Source: Ideonella sp.
Lineage (GTDB): Bacteria; Pseudomonadota; Gammaproteobacteria; Burkholderiales; Burkholderiaceae_C
Direction of reading: 5' to 3'
DNA length: 64,000 nt
NCBI GenBank assembly: GCA_015075165.1
Contig: JABTUY010000002.1
Span: 434,001-498,000 of the forward strand
Both the position numbers and the translations under genes were made by a program. Position 1 is the stretch's first letter, and each line of letters begins with the position of its first letter. Shown here piece after piece: positions 24,861-38,300 of the stretch. The notes under the pieces are model-generated. The model ran no database searches, was not told the origin of the DNA, and saw nothing but the letters and a program-made list of their open reading frames with translations.

Positions 24861-26024
24861 TCACGGCATCACCTCGACGTACTCGTAGACCTCGCAGTCG
24901 GTGACCTGCCGCCGCTGCGGCAGCGGCAGCCGTGCGAACCAGGCCTGCGGATCGTGACGGTCGACCTCGCGGCCGATGAAACGCAGCAGGCCGCAGATCG
25001 GCTCGACCACGCCGGCGCGGTAGCGCAGGTCGTTCTTCACGTAGCCGAGGTACAGGTTCTTCATGCAGTTGCCGCGACACCAGGCGTACGCCTCGCAGCC
25101 CCCGCACGGCATCGCCGCGGTGTGCTGCAGCGGGCTCGGCTTCAGCCAGTTGCCCTTGACGCTGCCCATCAGCATCTGCGGCACGTACATCATGTCGGGG
25201 CAGGGGTAGATCTGCCCGTCGGGCATCACGTTGAGCAGGTGCGACGACACCCGGCACTGCGTGCGCCCGGCGTAGAGCTCTTGCGCGCGTCCAGGCAGGA
25301 GCTTGTTGCGCACGATGCCCATCAGCGGGATCAGCGGGTACAGCCGATCGGTGCGCGCGAAGAAGCGGTCGATGAGTTGCGCGAGCACCTGTTCGCGCCG
25401 TGCCACCGAGTCGCCGGCGTACTGCTCGTCGGCGACGAACTGCCAGTACAGGTAGTCGAACGGCGAGCCGTGGGCCACCAGCGCGTCGAGCTCGTCGAAC
25501 GTGGTGGCGGGGTTGCTCCACGTCACGCGCGCGGTGACCGCGCCGCCGATGCGCGGCCGCACGTGCTCGAGGTTCTTCAGCACCTGGCGGTAGATGCCCC
25601 GGCCGCGGTAGCCGTCGGTGATCGCCTCGCCGCCGTCGATCGACACCAGCACGTTCGACAGCCGGGCGAGCACTGTTTCGCTGACGTCGTCGAGCAGCGT
25701 GCCGTTGGTCTGCAGCTGGAAGCGCCAATGCGCGAAGCGCGCCATCACCTGCTCGATCATCGGCCGGTTCAGTGTCGGCTCGCCGCCGTAGAAGGTGACG
25801 ACCACCTCCTTGCCGGCGAGGTGCGTGGCGGCGAAGCGCGCCAGTTCGTCGACGTCGTAGCGCAGCTCGGTCTGCGAACCCAGCACGTCGCCGACGCCGA
25901 GCGAGCAGTAGCTGCACTTCAAGTTGCACTTCAGCGTCGTCAGCAGCTGCAGTTCGACGCGGTGGCCGACGATCGGGTCGGCAGCCGGCACGAGCCGCCG
26001 GGTCAGCGTGATCGGTTGATCCAT
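24861..26024 (-). CDS. radical SAM/SPASM domain protein
   Basis: This 387-aa radical SAM enzyme has the CX3CX2C cluster motif at Cys33, Cys37 and Cys40 (LKCNLKCSYCS), the SAM-binding FYGGEPTLN, and LQTNGTLL. A C-terminal SPASM-type auxiliary cluster region has several cysteines (CRVSSHLLNVMPDGQIYPC, CGGCEAYAWCRGNC). The N-terminal TLTRRLVPAADPIVGHRVELQLL is unusual. SPASM enzymes commonly modify peptides or activate sulfatases; no sulfatase or obvious substrate peptide lies alongside. The ATG at 26024 was chosen over a TTG at 26039; neither has a strong ribosome site. Confidence 0.85.
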   Translation of the reverse strand: MDQPITLTRRLVPAADPIVGHRVELQLLTTLKCNLKCSYCSLGVGDVLGSQTELRYDVDELARFAATHLAGKEVVVTFYGGEPTLNRPMIEQVMARFAHWRFQLQTNGTLLDDVSETVLARLSNVLVSIDGGEAITDGYRGRGIYRQVLKNLEHVRPRIGGAVTARVTWSNPATTFDELDALVAHGSPFDYLYWQFVADEQYAGDSVARREQVLAQLIDRFFARTDRLYPLIPLMGIVRNKLLPGRAQELYAGRTQCRVSSHLLNVMPDGQIYPCPDMMYVPQMLMGSVKGNWLKPSPLQHTAAMPCGGCEAYAWCRGNCMKNLYLGYVKNDLRYRAGVVEPICGLLRFIGREVDRHDPQAWFARLPLPQRRQVTDCEVYEYVEVMP

Positions 26025-26463
26025 GGTGTCGTTGCGCAACGAGAAATCGGGCGTTTGCGCCCGGAGCCGGAGCGGCCCGCTCGGACCGGCCGGCGACGGT
26101 TCGTTGGCGCGCGAGCGGCGCGTCAGCGCTGCGGCGGAGGTCCGTGGCAGTCGAGCGCCTGCGCTGCCGGCCGTCCGCTGCCGCTCGCCGGCACATGCCG
26201 GGCGCTGCGGGCGAATCCACCGCGTTCGTCTGGCGTGCGGCGTGGCCGGTCATCGGGTGGAGTGGGTCAGCGCTGCGCCGTCGAACCGACCGCCCCCGCG
26301 GCCGAAGATCAGGCCACGGCCGCGGCGGTCGCTCGTGAAACGAACACTGTCGTCGAGCGGCGGACCCCTTGGCTTGTCCCAGATTAAGCGCTGACGTTAC
26401 GAGGCGCGACGGCCGGCCCTGACGGCGACACCGGCGTGACGGGCTCGCGGCTTGCCCGCCGCG
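26025..26463. other. 439-bp gap without a gene
   Basis: This lies between the radical SAM gene and the 3' end of the response regulator, both on the minus strand. Short frames exist but none has a ribosome site, a conserved motif or a substrate-peptide look. GC-rich, with no strong dyad. The promoter of the radical SAM gene should lie here. Confidence 0.4.
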
Positions 26464-27882
<1,419 letters not shown>

Positions 27883-27941
27883 CGGGCTACCCTGCGCACT
27901 GCGTGCTCCGGGGTTCGCGCTTGCGCAGCAGCCCGGCGCGC

Positions 27942-30033
27942 TCACGGGGCAGTCCCCACCGGTCCGGTCGACAGCGTCACCAACGCGCAGGTCCCGCCCT
28001 GCGGCACGCCGCGCAGCTCGATCGTGCCGCGGTGCTGATCGATGATGCGCTTGGCAATCGGCAGCCCGAGGCCGGTGCCCTTGGCGCGGCTGGTGACGAA
28101 CGGCTCGAACACCCGGTCGCAGCAGCTCGGCGGAATGCCGCGGCCGTTGTCGCGGATCCTGACGCAGATCTCGGTGGCTGTCGCTCGGCGCTGAGGCGGG
28201 CGCAGACGCTGACTTCGGCTGCCCGGTCGGCCACGCCCTCGGTCGCCTGCACCGCGTTCAGCACGAGGTTGGTGAACGCCTGCCGCAGCTTCGTCGCGTC
28301 GCCGTGCAGCGTCGGCAGGCCGCTCTGGTAGCGGCACTCGACCCGCACCCGTTGCTCCTCGATCTCGCGTTCGGCGAGCAGAACCGCCGCGTCGAGCAGC
28401 TTCGGCAGGTCGAGCCACGCCGGCTGCAGCGCGTCGGGGCGCGCATAGAGCAGCAGATCCGACAGCACTTCTTCCATGTAGCGCACCTGGTCGAGCGCGA
28501 TGCGGTTGATTTCGCGGTCGCCCTCGCTCAGCGCGTCGCCGGCGCGCTCGCCGAGGATGCCCAGGCTCATCTTGATCGTCGACAGCGGGTTGCGCAGGTC
28601 GTGCGCGATCATGCTCGCCGCCTGCCCCATCGCCGCCAGCGCCTGCGTTTCGGCGCGCCGGCGGTGACTGTCGGCAATCTCCTGCTGCAGCCGCTTGCGC
28701 TCGGTGATGTCCTCGGCCTCGGCGAGGAAGTGGCTGACCGCGCCGCGCTCGTCGCGCACCGGCGAGATCGCCGCCAGATGTTCCCAGTAGGTCTCGCCGT
28801 TCTTCTTGCGGTTGCACAGCTCGCCGCGCCATTCCGCGCCGGCGAGGATCGTGCGCCACAGTTGCGCGTACGTCGGGGGCTCGGTGCATCCGCTCTTGAG
28901 CAGACGCGGGCTGCGCCCGCGCACCTCGTCCAGGCGCCAGCCGGTGACCTGCTCGAACTTCGGGTTGACATACTCGATCGCCCCGCGGTGTCGGTGATCA
29001 GCACCATCGTCGGGCTCTGCTCGACCGCCCGCGACAGCTTGCGCAGCAGTTCCTGCGCGCGCTGGCGCTGCGCGGCTTCGTGCTGCAGCTCGCGGTTGGC
29101 GGTCTCGGCCTCGAGTGCGCGCAGTCGCGCCAGCTGCGCCAGGCGCGCTGTCAGCGCCAGCAGCAGCGCCAGCATCAGGCCGCCGGCGAGCACCGCCTGC
29201 GGCAGCGGCGAACGCATCGCCGCCAACGTCTGCTGCTGCGGCCACACGCGCACCCGCCAGTGGGCATCGCCAGCCGGATCGAGGCCTCCTGCGCGAAGCG
29301 CGAGTCCGCTTCGGTGGACACGAAGTCGCGCTGGTAGATGCTCTGGCCGTTCTCCGACACGCCGATGCCGAAGCCGAGCGCGATGTCGGCGCGCAGGATC
29401 TCGTCGAGCAGCGTCCGCACGTCGTACGCGGCGACGACCATCCCGCCGAAGCCGTGGTCGCCGAAGATCGGCACGCTGACCACGAAAGTCCGCTCGCCTG
29501 ACGAGCGCGCGAAGACGTGGCTGAGCGTCGTCTGCCGGTCGCGCAGTGCGCTGCGCCAGGCCAGATCGACGGCGGCCGACGCCGGGTCGAGCGCGGCTGC
29601 CGGCGCATCGGGGGACCTCACCTCCCAGCGCGGCTGCAGCGTCGGGTCGACCCAGGCCACGCTCGTCAGGCCTGCGTAGTGCCGGATGTACTGCGCGGCA
29701 TCGGCCTCTCATTCATTCATCGCGCGGCGGTGCGCCGCGCGCTTGCCAGCGCCGTGCCATGCGCAGCTGCGCCAGCATGCGCGACTCCATCCGCACGGCG
29801 ATTTCGCTGCGCACGCCTTCGAGCCGCAGTTCGGCGCTGCGCGCCAAATGGACGCGTTCCTGCGCGAGCAGCGCTGCCCACAGCCCCAGCGTCGCGGCGG
29901 CGGCGGTCAGGCCGACCAGGCCGGCGAGCCAACGCGCGGCGAACAGCCGGCGCGATAGCGCGCGCCGGCCCACCGGCGGAACGAGTGCAAGCTCCTGCCG
30001 ATCGACGTTGCCGGGTCCGAAAGCCAGCGACAT
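27942..30033 (-). CDS. sensor histidine kinase with periplasmic and PAS domains (frameshifted)
   Basis: Pieced across frames, the protein has a membrane helix at about residues 33-55 and a periplasmic CHASE-like sensor ([19 protein letters not shown]). A second helix ([22 protein letters not shown]) and a coiled stretch follow. Then comes a PAS/PAC domain ([20 protein letters not shown]), the phospho-acceptor His in [11 protein letters not shown], and an ATPase domain ([23 protein letters not shown]). Indels interrupt it near 29700, 29265, 28980 and 28180 at least. It pairs with the downstream regulator. The signal sensed is unknown. Confidence 0.82.
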
Positions 30034-30055
30034 GACACCTGCAGCTCGCTACCGA

Positions 30056-30075
30056 CGAACGATTCTAGGCCTCGG
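30056..30075 (-). promoter_or_regulatory. partial copy of the locus dyad, upstream of the kinase gene
   Basis: CGAACGATTC, T, AGGCCTCGG matches 18 of 20 bases of 36432-36451 in the dyad upstream of the cytochrome/molybdoenzyme operon. It lies in the 61-base gap before the kinase start, so autoregulation of the two-component genes is plausible. Confidence 0.45.
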
Positions 30076-30094
30076 TCTCGCGCGCGGCACCAGG

Positions 30095-31517
30095 TCAGGC
30101 AGTGGCGACGCGCTGCTGCGCGTGGCGCCGGCCGCGCCGCCCGCGCGCGAGGGCACCGCGCAGGTGCGAGCAGACCGCGCGCGCGATTGCACAGCCGCTG
30201 GTGATGCGGTCGCGCGTCGAAACGCCGTCGAGGTAGTTCGCCGCGAGGTGCAGCCCGGCCGCAGCGTCAGCCGCTCGCGCATTGAGCGCTGCGCGCGCTG
30301 CAGATGGGCGCCGTGGTACAGCGGCAGGCCGCGCCGGTGCTGCACCACGCGCGCCAGCTCGGGCATGCCGCGCAGGCGCAGCACCGGCGTCAGCTCGCGC
30401 AGCGCGGCGGCGGCGATCCTCGGCCTCGCCCCACGACGCGATGTGCGACGCGCGCGCGCCGCCGAGGTAGGCGCTGAGCAGCACCTTGCCCGGCGGCGCG
30501 CGATCGCCGAACACGCTGCTCGTCCACTGGCAGCCGAGCAGCGTGCGGCCTTCGTCGCGCGGAGCGAGGAAGCCCATGCCGTCGAGCGCAGCGCCGAACG
30601 CAGTGCGGTCGAAGCCGAAATGCGCGACCGCAAGCGGCGCATAGTCGATTCCCGCCACCAGGCGGGCGAGCTCGGGTCTGCACCGCCGAGCAGCGCGCCG
30701 GCCTCCGCTGCCGGGACGCTCAGCACCACGTGGCGCGCGCATACCCGGGCGTCGCGCCTTGCGCGCTGCGGCCTTCGACCAGCCAGCCGCGCGAGTCGCC
30801 GGCGATCGCCAGCGCGGTGCAGCGCGTGCGCAAGCGCACGCCGGCGCTCGCCGCCAGCGCGTCGACCAGGGCCTGCATGCCGCCCTCGAACGAGAACATC
30901 TCGCTCGCCGGAAGGCTTTCGCGCCGCAGCTTGCGCGCGCACACCGCCAACGCGATGCTGCCGTAGCGATCCTCGAGCGCCGTCAGGCGCGGCAGCACCG
31001 CACGTGCCGGCGCCAGATCGGGTCGCAGCCGAACGTGCTCGCCAGCAGCGGCTCGAAGATCTTCTCCAGGGCCTCGCGGCCCAGCCGGCGCGTGACGAAC
31101 GCGCTCGCCGATTCGCTGCTCCGCCGCCGCGCGGGACGAGCGGCTCGGCGAGCATCCTGAGCCGGCCGGCCCCGGCTCAGAACGGCGCGACGAGCAGCGC
31201 ACCGGCACGCATCGGCACGCGTGCCAGCGCGCCGCCTTGCAGCACGAAGCGCGGCAGATCGGCGCGCAGCGCGAGCCGCCGCTCGTTCAGGCCCGATTGC
31301 GCGAGCAGCGCGCCCACCTCGGGCCGGAAGTTCAGCATCAGCGAGGCGGCACGTTCCATCGTGTAGCCGCCCGCTTGCTGCGTGCCGATCAGTCCGCCCG
31401 GCGCATCGGCGCTCTCCCAGATCTCGGCCGCGACGCCCTTGCTGTGCGAGCCACCACGCCACCGCGAGCCCAGACAGCCCGCCACCGACGATGAGAAACC
31501 TCGGTGTCCAAGTCCAT
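30095..31517 (-). CDS. protoporphyrinogen oxidase-like FAD protein (frameshifted)
   Basis: The fragments read in order as a flavin amine-oxidase-fold protein of the HemG/HemY protoporphyrinogen oxidase family. They are the FAD dinucleotide motif FLIVGGGLSGLAVAWWLAQ, then EIWESADAPGGLIGT, GREALEKIFEPLLASTFGCDP, EMFSFEGGMQALVDALAA, and the C-terminal GAHLQRAQ...LAANYLDGVSTRDRI. That last segment is the conserved FAD-contacting end. At least six indels separate them. The likely ATG is at 31517. The role would be haem supply for the cytochromes of this locus; the promoter context supports co-regulation. Confidence 0.72.
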
Positions 31518-31532
31518 GGTCGCCGCAGGCGA

Positions 31533-31548
31533 CGCAGAAATCGTGCCC
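31533..31548 (-). promoter_or_regulatory. sigma-54-like promoter of the protoporphyrinogen oxidase-like gene
   Basis: Read on the minus strand, GGGCACGATTTCTGCG keeps the invariant GG-N10-GC and matches the -24/-12 consensus at GGCACG and TGC. The predicted transcription start would fall only about 5 bases before the ATG at 31517, which is tight. Its strength is the perfect GGCACG and its position beside the dyad at 31601. Confidence 0.45.
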
Positions 31549-31600
31549 GACGCCGCACCGGGCGGCGCGCGAACGCGAGCGCCGCGAAGCCGCCGGAGTC

Positions 31601-31655
31601 GAACGAAACGTTCACTGAAAAGCCGGCTGGGCCGCCCGATTGAACAGATCGTTCG
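31601..31655. promoter_or_regulatory. 55-bp dyad element, copy A (possible upstream activator site)
   Basis: It begins GAACG-AAA-CGTTC and ends GATTGAACAGATCGTTCG. Aligned without gaps to 36379-36433 it is identical at 45 of 55 positions, with the two ends nearly invariant (12/13 and 17/18). It sits in the divergent region between the protoporphyrinogen-oxidase-like gene and the oxidoreductase operon, about 50 bp upstream of the minus-strand sigma-54-like promoter. This spacing suits an enhancer for an NtrC-type regulator. Confidence 0.6.
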
Positions 31656-31807
31656 CATGTGCCGGGTCGCTCGGCAACGGCCGCGGCGCGATCGAAATGC
31701 TGGTTTCGGGGCCTGCCGCCGCGAAGCCGACTGCGTCTTCACCTCGAGGTGGCGTGGTACCCACGATGGCGGCGGCCCCGGTGCGCAGCCGCCGCGTCGG
31801 CCGAAAC

Positions 31808-31821
31808 TTGAACCGGATCAA
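31808..31821 (+). promoter_or_regulatory. FNR/DNR-type box before the oxidoreductase operon
   Basis: TTGA-ACCGGA-TCAA is a perfect dyad with the spacing of FNR/Anr/Dnr sites. A possible -10 (TACCAG, about 31841-31846) lies where a class II FNR promoter would need it, and the ATG of the gamma subunit is at 31901. This suggests oxygen- or nitrogen-oxide-responsive control. Confidence 0.5.
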
Positions 31822-31900
31822 GTCTAAAGTCGCATCGCGATACCAGAATGGCCGCCGCGCAGCTGCCCGGGCTGCGCGCGACCGGAGGCCGCAGGCGCTG

Positions 31901-32459
31901 ATGCTGCAGATCGTGATCCAGGGCCGCGGCGGCAGGGCGCGCAGACCGCCGGCAACCTGCTGGCCGCCGCGTTCTTCGCGCCGCCGGGCGCGAGGTGCAG
32001 TGCTTCGCCAGCTACGGCGGCGCGGCGCGCACGCCGGTCAGCTCGTTCCTGCGCGTCGATGACCGGCCGATCCGCGAGCGCTGCGACATCAGCGTCGCCG
32101 ACGCGATCCTGTGCTTCGACGCGAGCCTGCTCGCGCCGCCGCTGCTCGCGCGCGCGCGACGCGCGCACACTGATCGTCGTCAACTGGCGGCGCAGCCGCG
32201 CGCCGAGTTCGCGCGCGCCATGCCCGACCGGCGCGTGATTCCGGTCGACGGGCTCGGCATCTCGCGCCGCCTGGGCCTCGGCCGGATCGTCAACTCGGCG
32301 CTGCTCGGCGCACTCGCGCGTGCGCTCGAGCGCCGTCGCTGCCGGTGCTCGAGACGACGCGCTGACCGAGCGCTCGCCGAAGCTGCACGACGAGAACATC
32401 GCCGCCTGCGAGACCGGCTGGCACGACGTCGATGCGCGGCTGCGCGAGGAGCAGTCGCT

Positions 32460-32463
<4 letters not shown>
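31901..32463 (+). CDS. 2-oxoacid:acceptor oxidoreductase, gamma subunit (frameshifted)
   Basis: The start MLQIVIQGRGG should continue QGAQTAGNLLAAAFF, but one C is missing in the GGCGGCCAGGGC context. After further small indels the family segments reappear: CFASYGG, TPVSSFLRVDDRPI, SVADAILCFD, LIVVN, and TERSPKLHDENIAACETGW near the end. This is the gamma subunit of pyruvate/2-ketoacid:ferredoxin or phenylglyoxylate oxidoreductases. GGAGG lies 12 bases before the ATG, and the stop overlaps the next ATG (ATGA at 32460). It is the first gene of a four-gene operon. Confidence 0.78.
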
Positions 32464-34162
<1,699 letters not shown>

Positions 34163-34229
34163 ACGGCGGCGGGCGTCGCTGCGGGGCCGCCGCTTCCGGC
34201 GCGGCGGCGCGCGGCGCCGAGGGGGTCAC

Positions 34230-35396
34230 ATGACCGACAAGAACAACGATCGCCTGCTGCTGACCGGCAACCACGCGGTCGCCTGGGGCGCGCGGCTGGC
34301 GCGGCCGAAGGTGGCGCCGGTGTACCCGATCACGCCGCAGACGCCGGTGCTCGAGTTGCTGACGGAGTTCCAGGCGCGCGGCGAGTTCGACGCCGAGATC
34401 ATCACGGTGGAGTCGGAGCACTCGGTGATGTCGGCCTGCATCCCGGCCTCGCTCGCCGGCGTGCGCGTCTTCACCGCCACCGCATCGCAGGGCCTGCTGC
34501 TGATGCACGAGCTGCTGCACTACGCGGCCGGCGCGCGCGCGCGCCGATCGTGATGGCCAACGTCAACCGCACGGTCGCGTCGCCGTGGGGCCTTCTGGCC
34601 CGACCAGACCGACGCCTCGCGCAGCGCGACACCGGCTGGATCCAGTTCTACGTCGAGACCGCGCAGGAGGCGCTCGACACCGTGCTGCAGGCCTACCGCG
34701 TCGCCGAAGCGGTGCTCGTGCCGGCGATGATCAACCTCGACGCGTTCTACGTCTCGCATTCGCTCGAGCCGGTCGCCGTTCCCGCGCAGGCGCTGGTCGA
34801 CGCCTACCTGCCGCCGTTCGATCCACCGCACCGGCTCGACCCGCAGCGGGTCGAGTCGTGGGGCAACGTCGTCAGCCAGGACATGTTCTACCGCCACCGC
34901 CAGGCGTCCGAAGATGCCATGGCGCAGGTGCCTGCGCTCGCCGCCGAGGCCGACCGCGACTGGGCCGCGCGCACCGGCCGCAGCTGGGGCGTGGTCGAGC
35001 GCTACCGTTGCGACGACGCGAGCGCGGTGGTGGTGACGATGGGCAGCATGTGCGGCAGCGCGCGCGTCGCGGTCGACGCGCTGCGCGATGCCGGCGAGGC
35101 GGTCGGCCTGGCTCAAGCTGCGCCTGTTCCGGCCGTTGCCGATGGCGGCGCTGCGCGCGCGGCGCTGGCCGGCGTGCGCGACGCGGTCGTGCTCGATCGC
35201 AACCATTCGCCCGGCATCGGCGGTGTGCTGCACCAGGAGCTGCGCGCCGCGCTGTACGGCACGGCGAACGCGCGCGCGCATCCACGGTCTGCTCGCCGGC
35301 GTCGGCGGCGTCAACGTGCCGCCGCGGCGCATCGCCGAGTTGGTGCGCGAGGCGATCGCCGGCGACGCGCGGCCCGAACCGGTCTGGGCGAGGTGA
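34230..35396 (+). CDS. 2-oxoacid:acceptor oxidoreductase, alpha subunit (frameshifted)
   Basis: The product starts [23 protein letters not shown] and shows the pyrimidine-domain motifs [34 protein letters not shown] and [20 protein letters not shown]. After a frame break in a GC dinucleotide run (about 34535) it continues [34 protein letters not shown] and [20 protein letters not shown]. The C-terminus is in yet another frame ([30 protein letters not shown]). The order gamma, FAD/Fd, alpha, beta resembles phenylglyoxylate- and pyruvate-type enzymes; the substrate cannot be told. Confidence 0.8.
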
Positions 35397-35398
35397 GC

Positions 35399-36293
35399 AT
35401 GAGAACAACCGCGCTGAGCGAACTGCACGCCGACGAGCCGATGCTGTGCGCCGGCCATGCCGCGTGCCCGGGTTGCATCGACGCGCTGTCGGTGCGGCAT
35501 GTGCTGGCCGGCATCGGGCCCGACGCGGTGGCGGTGATCCCGCCGTCGTGCATGGCGATCATCGCCGGGCCGCAGCCGTACTCGTCGCTGAAGATTCCGG
35601 TCTACCAGCCCACACTCGAATCGAGCGCGGCGGCGGCATCGGGCCTGCGCCGCGCGCTCGACGCGCAGGGCAAGCGCGACACGCTGGTCGTCGTCTTCGC
35701 CGGCGACGGCGGCACCTACGACATCGGCTTCCAGTGTCTGAGCTCGGCGGCCGAGCGCAACGAAGACTTCCTCTACGTCTGCCTCGACAACGAGGGCTAC
35801 ATGAACACCGGCGCGCAGAAGTCGAGCTCGACGCCGCACTACGCGAAGACCGGCTCGACGCCGGCGGGCAAGCTCACGCGCAAGAAGAACCTGACCGAGA
35901 TCATGGCGGCGCACGGCGTGCCCTACGTGGCCACCGCGAGCGCCGGCCACCTCGCCGATCTCACGCGCAAGGTGGCCAAGGCGAAGGCGATGCGCGGCAC
36001 GCGGTTGCTGACGCTGCTGATCCCCTGGCCTCGACGGCTGGGGCGTCGACGACGACAAAGGCCTGCTGGCCGCACGGCTGGCGGTGGAGACCGGCGCGTT
36101 CCCGCTGCTCGAGGTCGAGGACGGCGAGCGCTACACGGTCAACGCGGCGAAGACGCGGCCGATCGGCGAATACCTGGCGGTGCAGCGCCGCTACCGCCAC
36201 CTCGGCTCCGACCAGGTGGCCGCGCTGCAGGTCGAGATCGACGAGGGCTGGGCCCGGCTGCAGCAGCGGGCCGCGGCGACGACGCCGCCGTAG
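35399..36293 (+). CDS. 2-oxoacid:acceptor oxidoreductase, beta subunit (one frameshift)
   Basis: This thiamine-diphosphate subunit has LCAGHAACPGCIDALSVRHVL at its start, the ThDP motif FAGDGGTYDIGFQCLSSAAERN, and YVCLDNEGYMNTGAQKSSSTP. One extra G near 36028 throws the frame; on the correct side CLDGWGVDDDKGLLAARLAVETG continues to the stop at 36293. It starts 3 bases after the alpha-subunit stop. The same family includes pyruvate, 2-oxoglutarate and phenylglyoxylate enzymes. Confidence 0.82.
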
Positions 36294-36378
36294 CCGACGC
36301 GGTGCCCGAGTCGCTGGCTGCGAAGTCGCATCACGATCCGGCAATCGTGATGCCGTAGCCCACCGGTTTGTCGGGCCG

Positions 36379-36439
36379 GAACGAATCGTTCAATCGGCAG
36401 CCGGCCCTGCCGCCCGATTGAACACATCGTTCGAACGAT
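36379..36439. promoter_or_regulatory. dyad element, copy B (possible upstream activator site)
   Basis: It starts with the perfect odd palindrome GAACGA-A-TCGTTC (36379-36391) and ends with the perfect ATCGTTCGAACGAT (36426-36439). Between them GTTCAATCGG and CCGATTGAAC face each other as a further inverted repeat. The first 55 bases align without gaps to copy A. The last palindrome ends 37 bp before a sigma-54-like -24 box, a suitable distance for an NtrC-type enhancer. Confidence 0.62.
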
Positions 36440-36475
36440 TCGAGGCCTCCGACTGGCGTCGCGCGCCGGGCGCCC

Positions 36476-36491
36476 TGGCCCGGTTGTTGCA
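36476..36491 (+). promoter_or_regulatory. sigma-54-like promoter of the cytochrome/molybdoenzyme operon
   Basis: TGGCCCGGTTGTTGCA matches the -24/-12 consensus at every position except one (C for A after TGGC), with the required GG-N10-GC spacing. The predicted start is about 36503, 26 bases before the ATG at 36529. Confidence 0.65.
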
Positions 36492-36528
36492 TCGCAGCCG
36501 GGCGACTCGTTCGCAAACAGCCGAGGGC

Positions 36529-38300
36529 ATGGCAGCACGAAGCGCGCCGCACGCATACCGGGGCCATCTTGCGCCGGTATTCGGCTTGATGCTGTGCGCG
36601 CTCGCCAGCGCGGCGGCCGCGCAGCCGGGCGAACTCGCCGCCAGTACCCGGCACTCGGCGGCGTCGACAGTCGGCTCGCGGTGTGGATCGCCGCGCAGCT
36701 GCATCTGGAGTTCGCCGCATTCGTGCTCGCGGTGCCGATGTTCGCGCTGTTGATCGAATACCTGGGCTGGCGCGCCGAGAAGACCGACCGTGTCGTCGCG
36801 CGCCGCTACGACTGGCTCGCGCACGAGATGGCGAGCCTGCTGCCGGTGGCGTACTCGCTGACCGCGATCACCGGCGCGCTGCTCGGCTTCCTGCTGTTCG
36901 CCGCGTACCCGAAGTTCATGCGCCACCTCACCGGCGTGTTCGGGCCGACGTTCGTCGTCTATCCGCTGTTCTTCGTCGCCGAGACGCTGTGCCTGTACTT
37001 CTGGTACTACGGCTGGCGCCGCTGGCAGGGCCGGACCAAGTGGTTCCACCTGCTGCTCGGGCTGCTGCTGAATGTGTTCGGCACGATCGTGATGTTCATC
37101 GCCGACGCCTGGGCCACCTACATGATGACGCCGGCCGGCGTCAACGAGCAGGGGCAACTCACGAGCCTCGCCGCCGCGGTGTGGAACCCGGGCTGGATGC
37201 CGCTGAACATCCACCGCCTGGTCGCCAACGTCACCTTCGGCGCGCTGCTGTGCTCGGCGTACGCGGCGTACCGCCTGCTGCTGAGCGAGGACGCGCGCGA
37301 GCGCGCGCTGTACGACTGGATGGGCTACACGGGCAACCTGATCGCGCTGTTCACGATGCTGTTCCTGCCCTTCGCGGGCTACTACTTCGGCTTCGAGCTG
37401 TTCGCCTTCTCGGCCACCTACGGCGTGACGCTGATGGGCGGCGTGCTGTCGTGGCTGTTCATCATCCAGGCGATCGTGATCGCGGTGCTGTTCATCGGCG
37501 CGGCGTACTACTCGTGGCTCGGCCTGCTGCGCATCCCCGGCTCGGAAGCGCAGCAGCGCTTCAGCCCGGTGTTCAACGTCGCGCTGATGGCGGGCTTCGC
37601 GGTGTGGGCGACGCCGCACACGATGGCCGCGAGCATCGAGGAGTCGACCGGCGGCTTTCACCCGGTGCTCGGCGCGCTCGGCGTGATGGCGCCCAAGATG
37701 ATCGCGGTGACGCTGGTGCTGGTGGTGCTGTACGCGAGTTATCTGCTGTACCGCCGCGCCGGGCGCGCGCCGGTGGTCGCGTGGGCGGCCAAGGGAACGC
37801 GCATCGAGTGGGGGCTCGTCGCGCTGATGGCGATCACGATCGCCGCGCTCGGCGTCTACGGCTACTTCGCGCCGGCGCACATCCGCATCAAGACCTCGAT
37901 CTGGCAGATCTACGTGCTGATCGGCGGCATCGTCGTGACCTTCGCGCTCGACCAGGCGCTGCTGCGCGGCGCGAAGACGGTCGCCGAGGTGCGCTGGGGC
38001 ACGCTGCCGCGCCGCGGGCAGTACGTGCTGGTGATGCTCGCGGTGGTGATCGTCTGGCTGATGGGCCTGATGGGCTACGCGCGCAGCGGCGCGCGGCTCA
38101 ACTGGCACGTGTTCGGCATCGTCGAGGACACGTCGGCCGGTGCGGGGCTGCCGTCGCTCGGCGAGGCGGCGCTGGTGATCACGTTGATCACCGCGCTGTT
38201 CTTCGCGCTGCTCGCGGTGGCGTTCGCGATCGCCGGCATGGCGCACCGCACTGAGGAGCGCGCGCTCGCTGAGCTGGCGCCGCTGGGAGCGCCGCGATGA
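36529..38300 (+). CDS. CydA-like membrane cytochrome (one frameshift near the start)
   Basis: A signal-like N-terminus (LMLCALASAAAAQPGELAA) is followed, after one missing C near 36634, by QYPALGGVDSRLAVWIAAQLH. About twelve to fourteen membrane helices follow. The fold and His positions (AAQLHLEFAAFVLAVP, PLNIHRLVANVTFG) resemble subunit I of cytochrome bd oxidases, but no CydB partner is nearby. Similar orphan proteins accompany nitrite-oxidoreductase-type clusters. It probably passes electrons between the quinone pool and the cytochromes c encoded next. Its end overlaps the next start (ATGA). Confidence 0.75.

Noticed and set aside
31701-31716. Sigma-54 promoter on the plus strand before the oxidoreductase operon (TGGTTTCGGGGCCTGC)
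   Set aside because: The GG-to-GC spacing is 11, not 10, and the -24 half lacks CAC. The nearby FNR-type box is a better explanation, though an indel here cannot be excluded.
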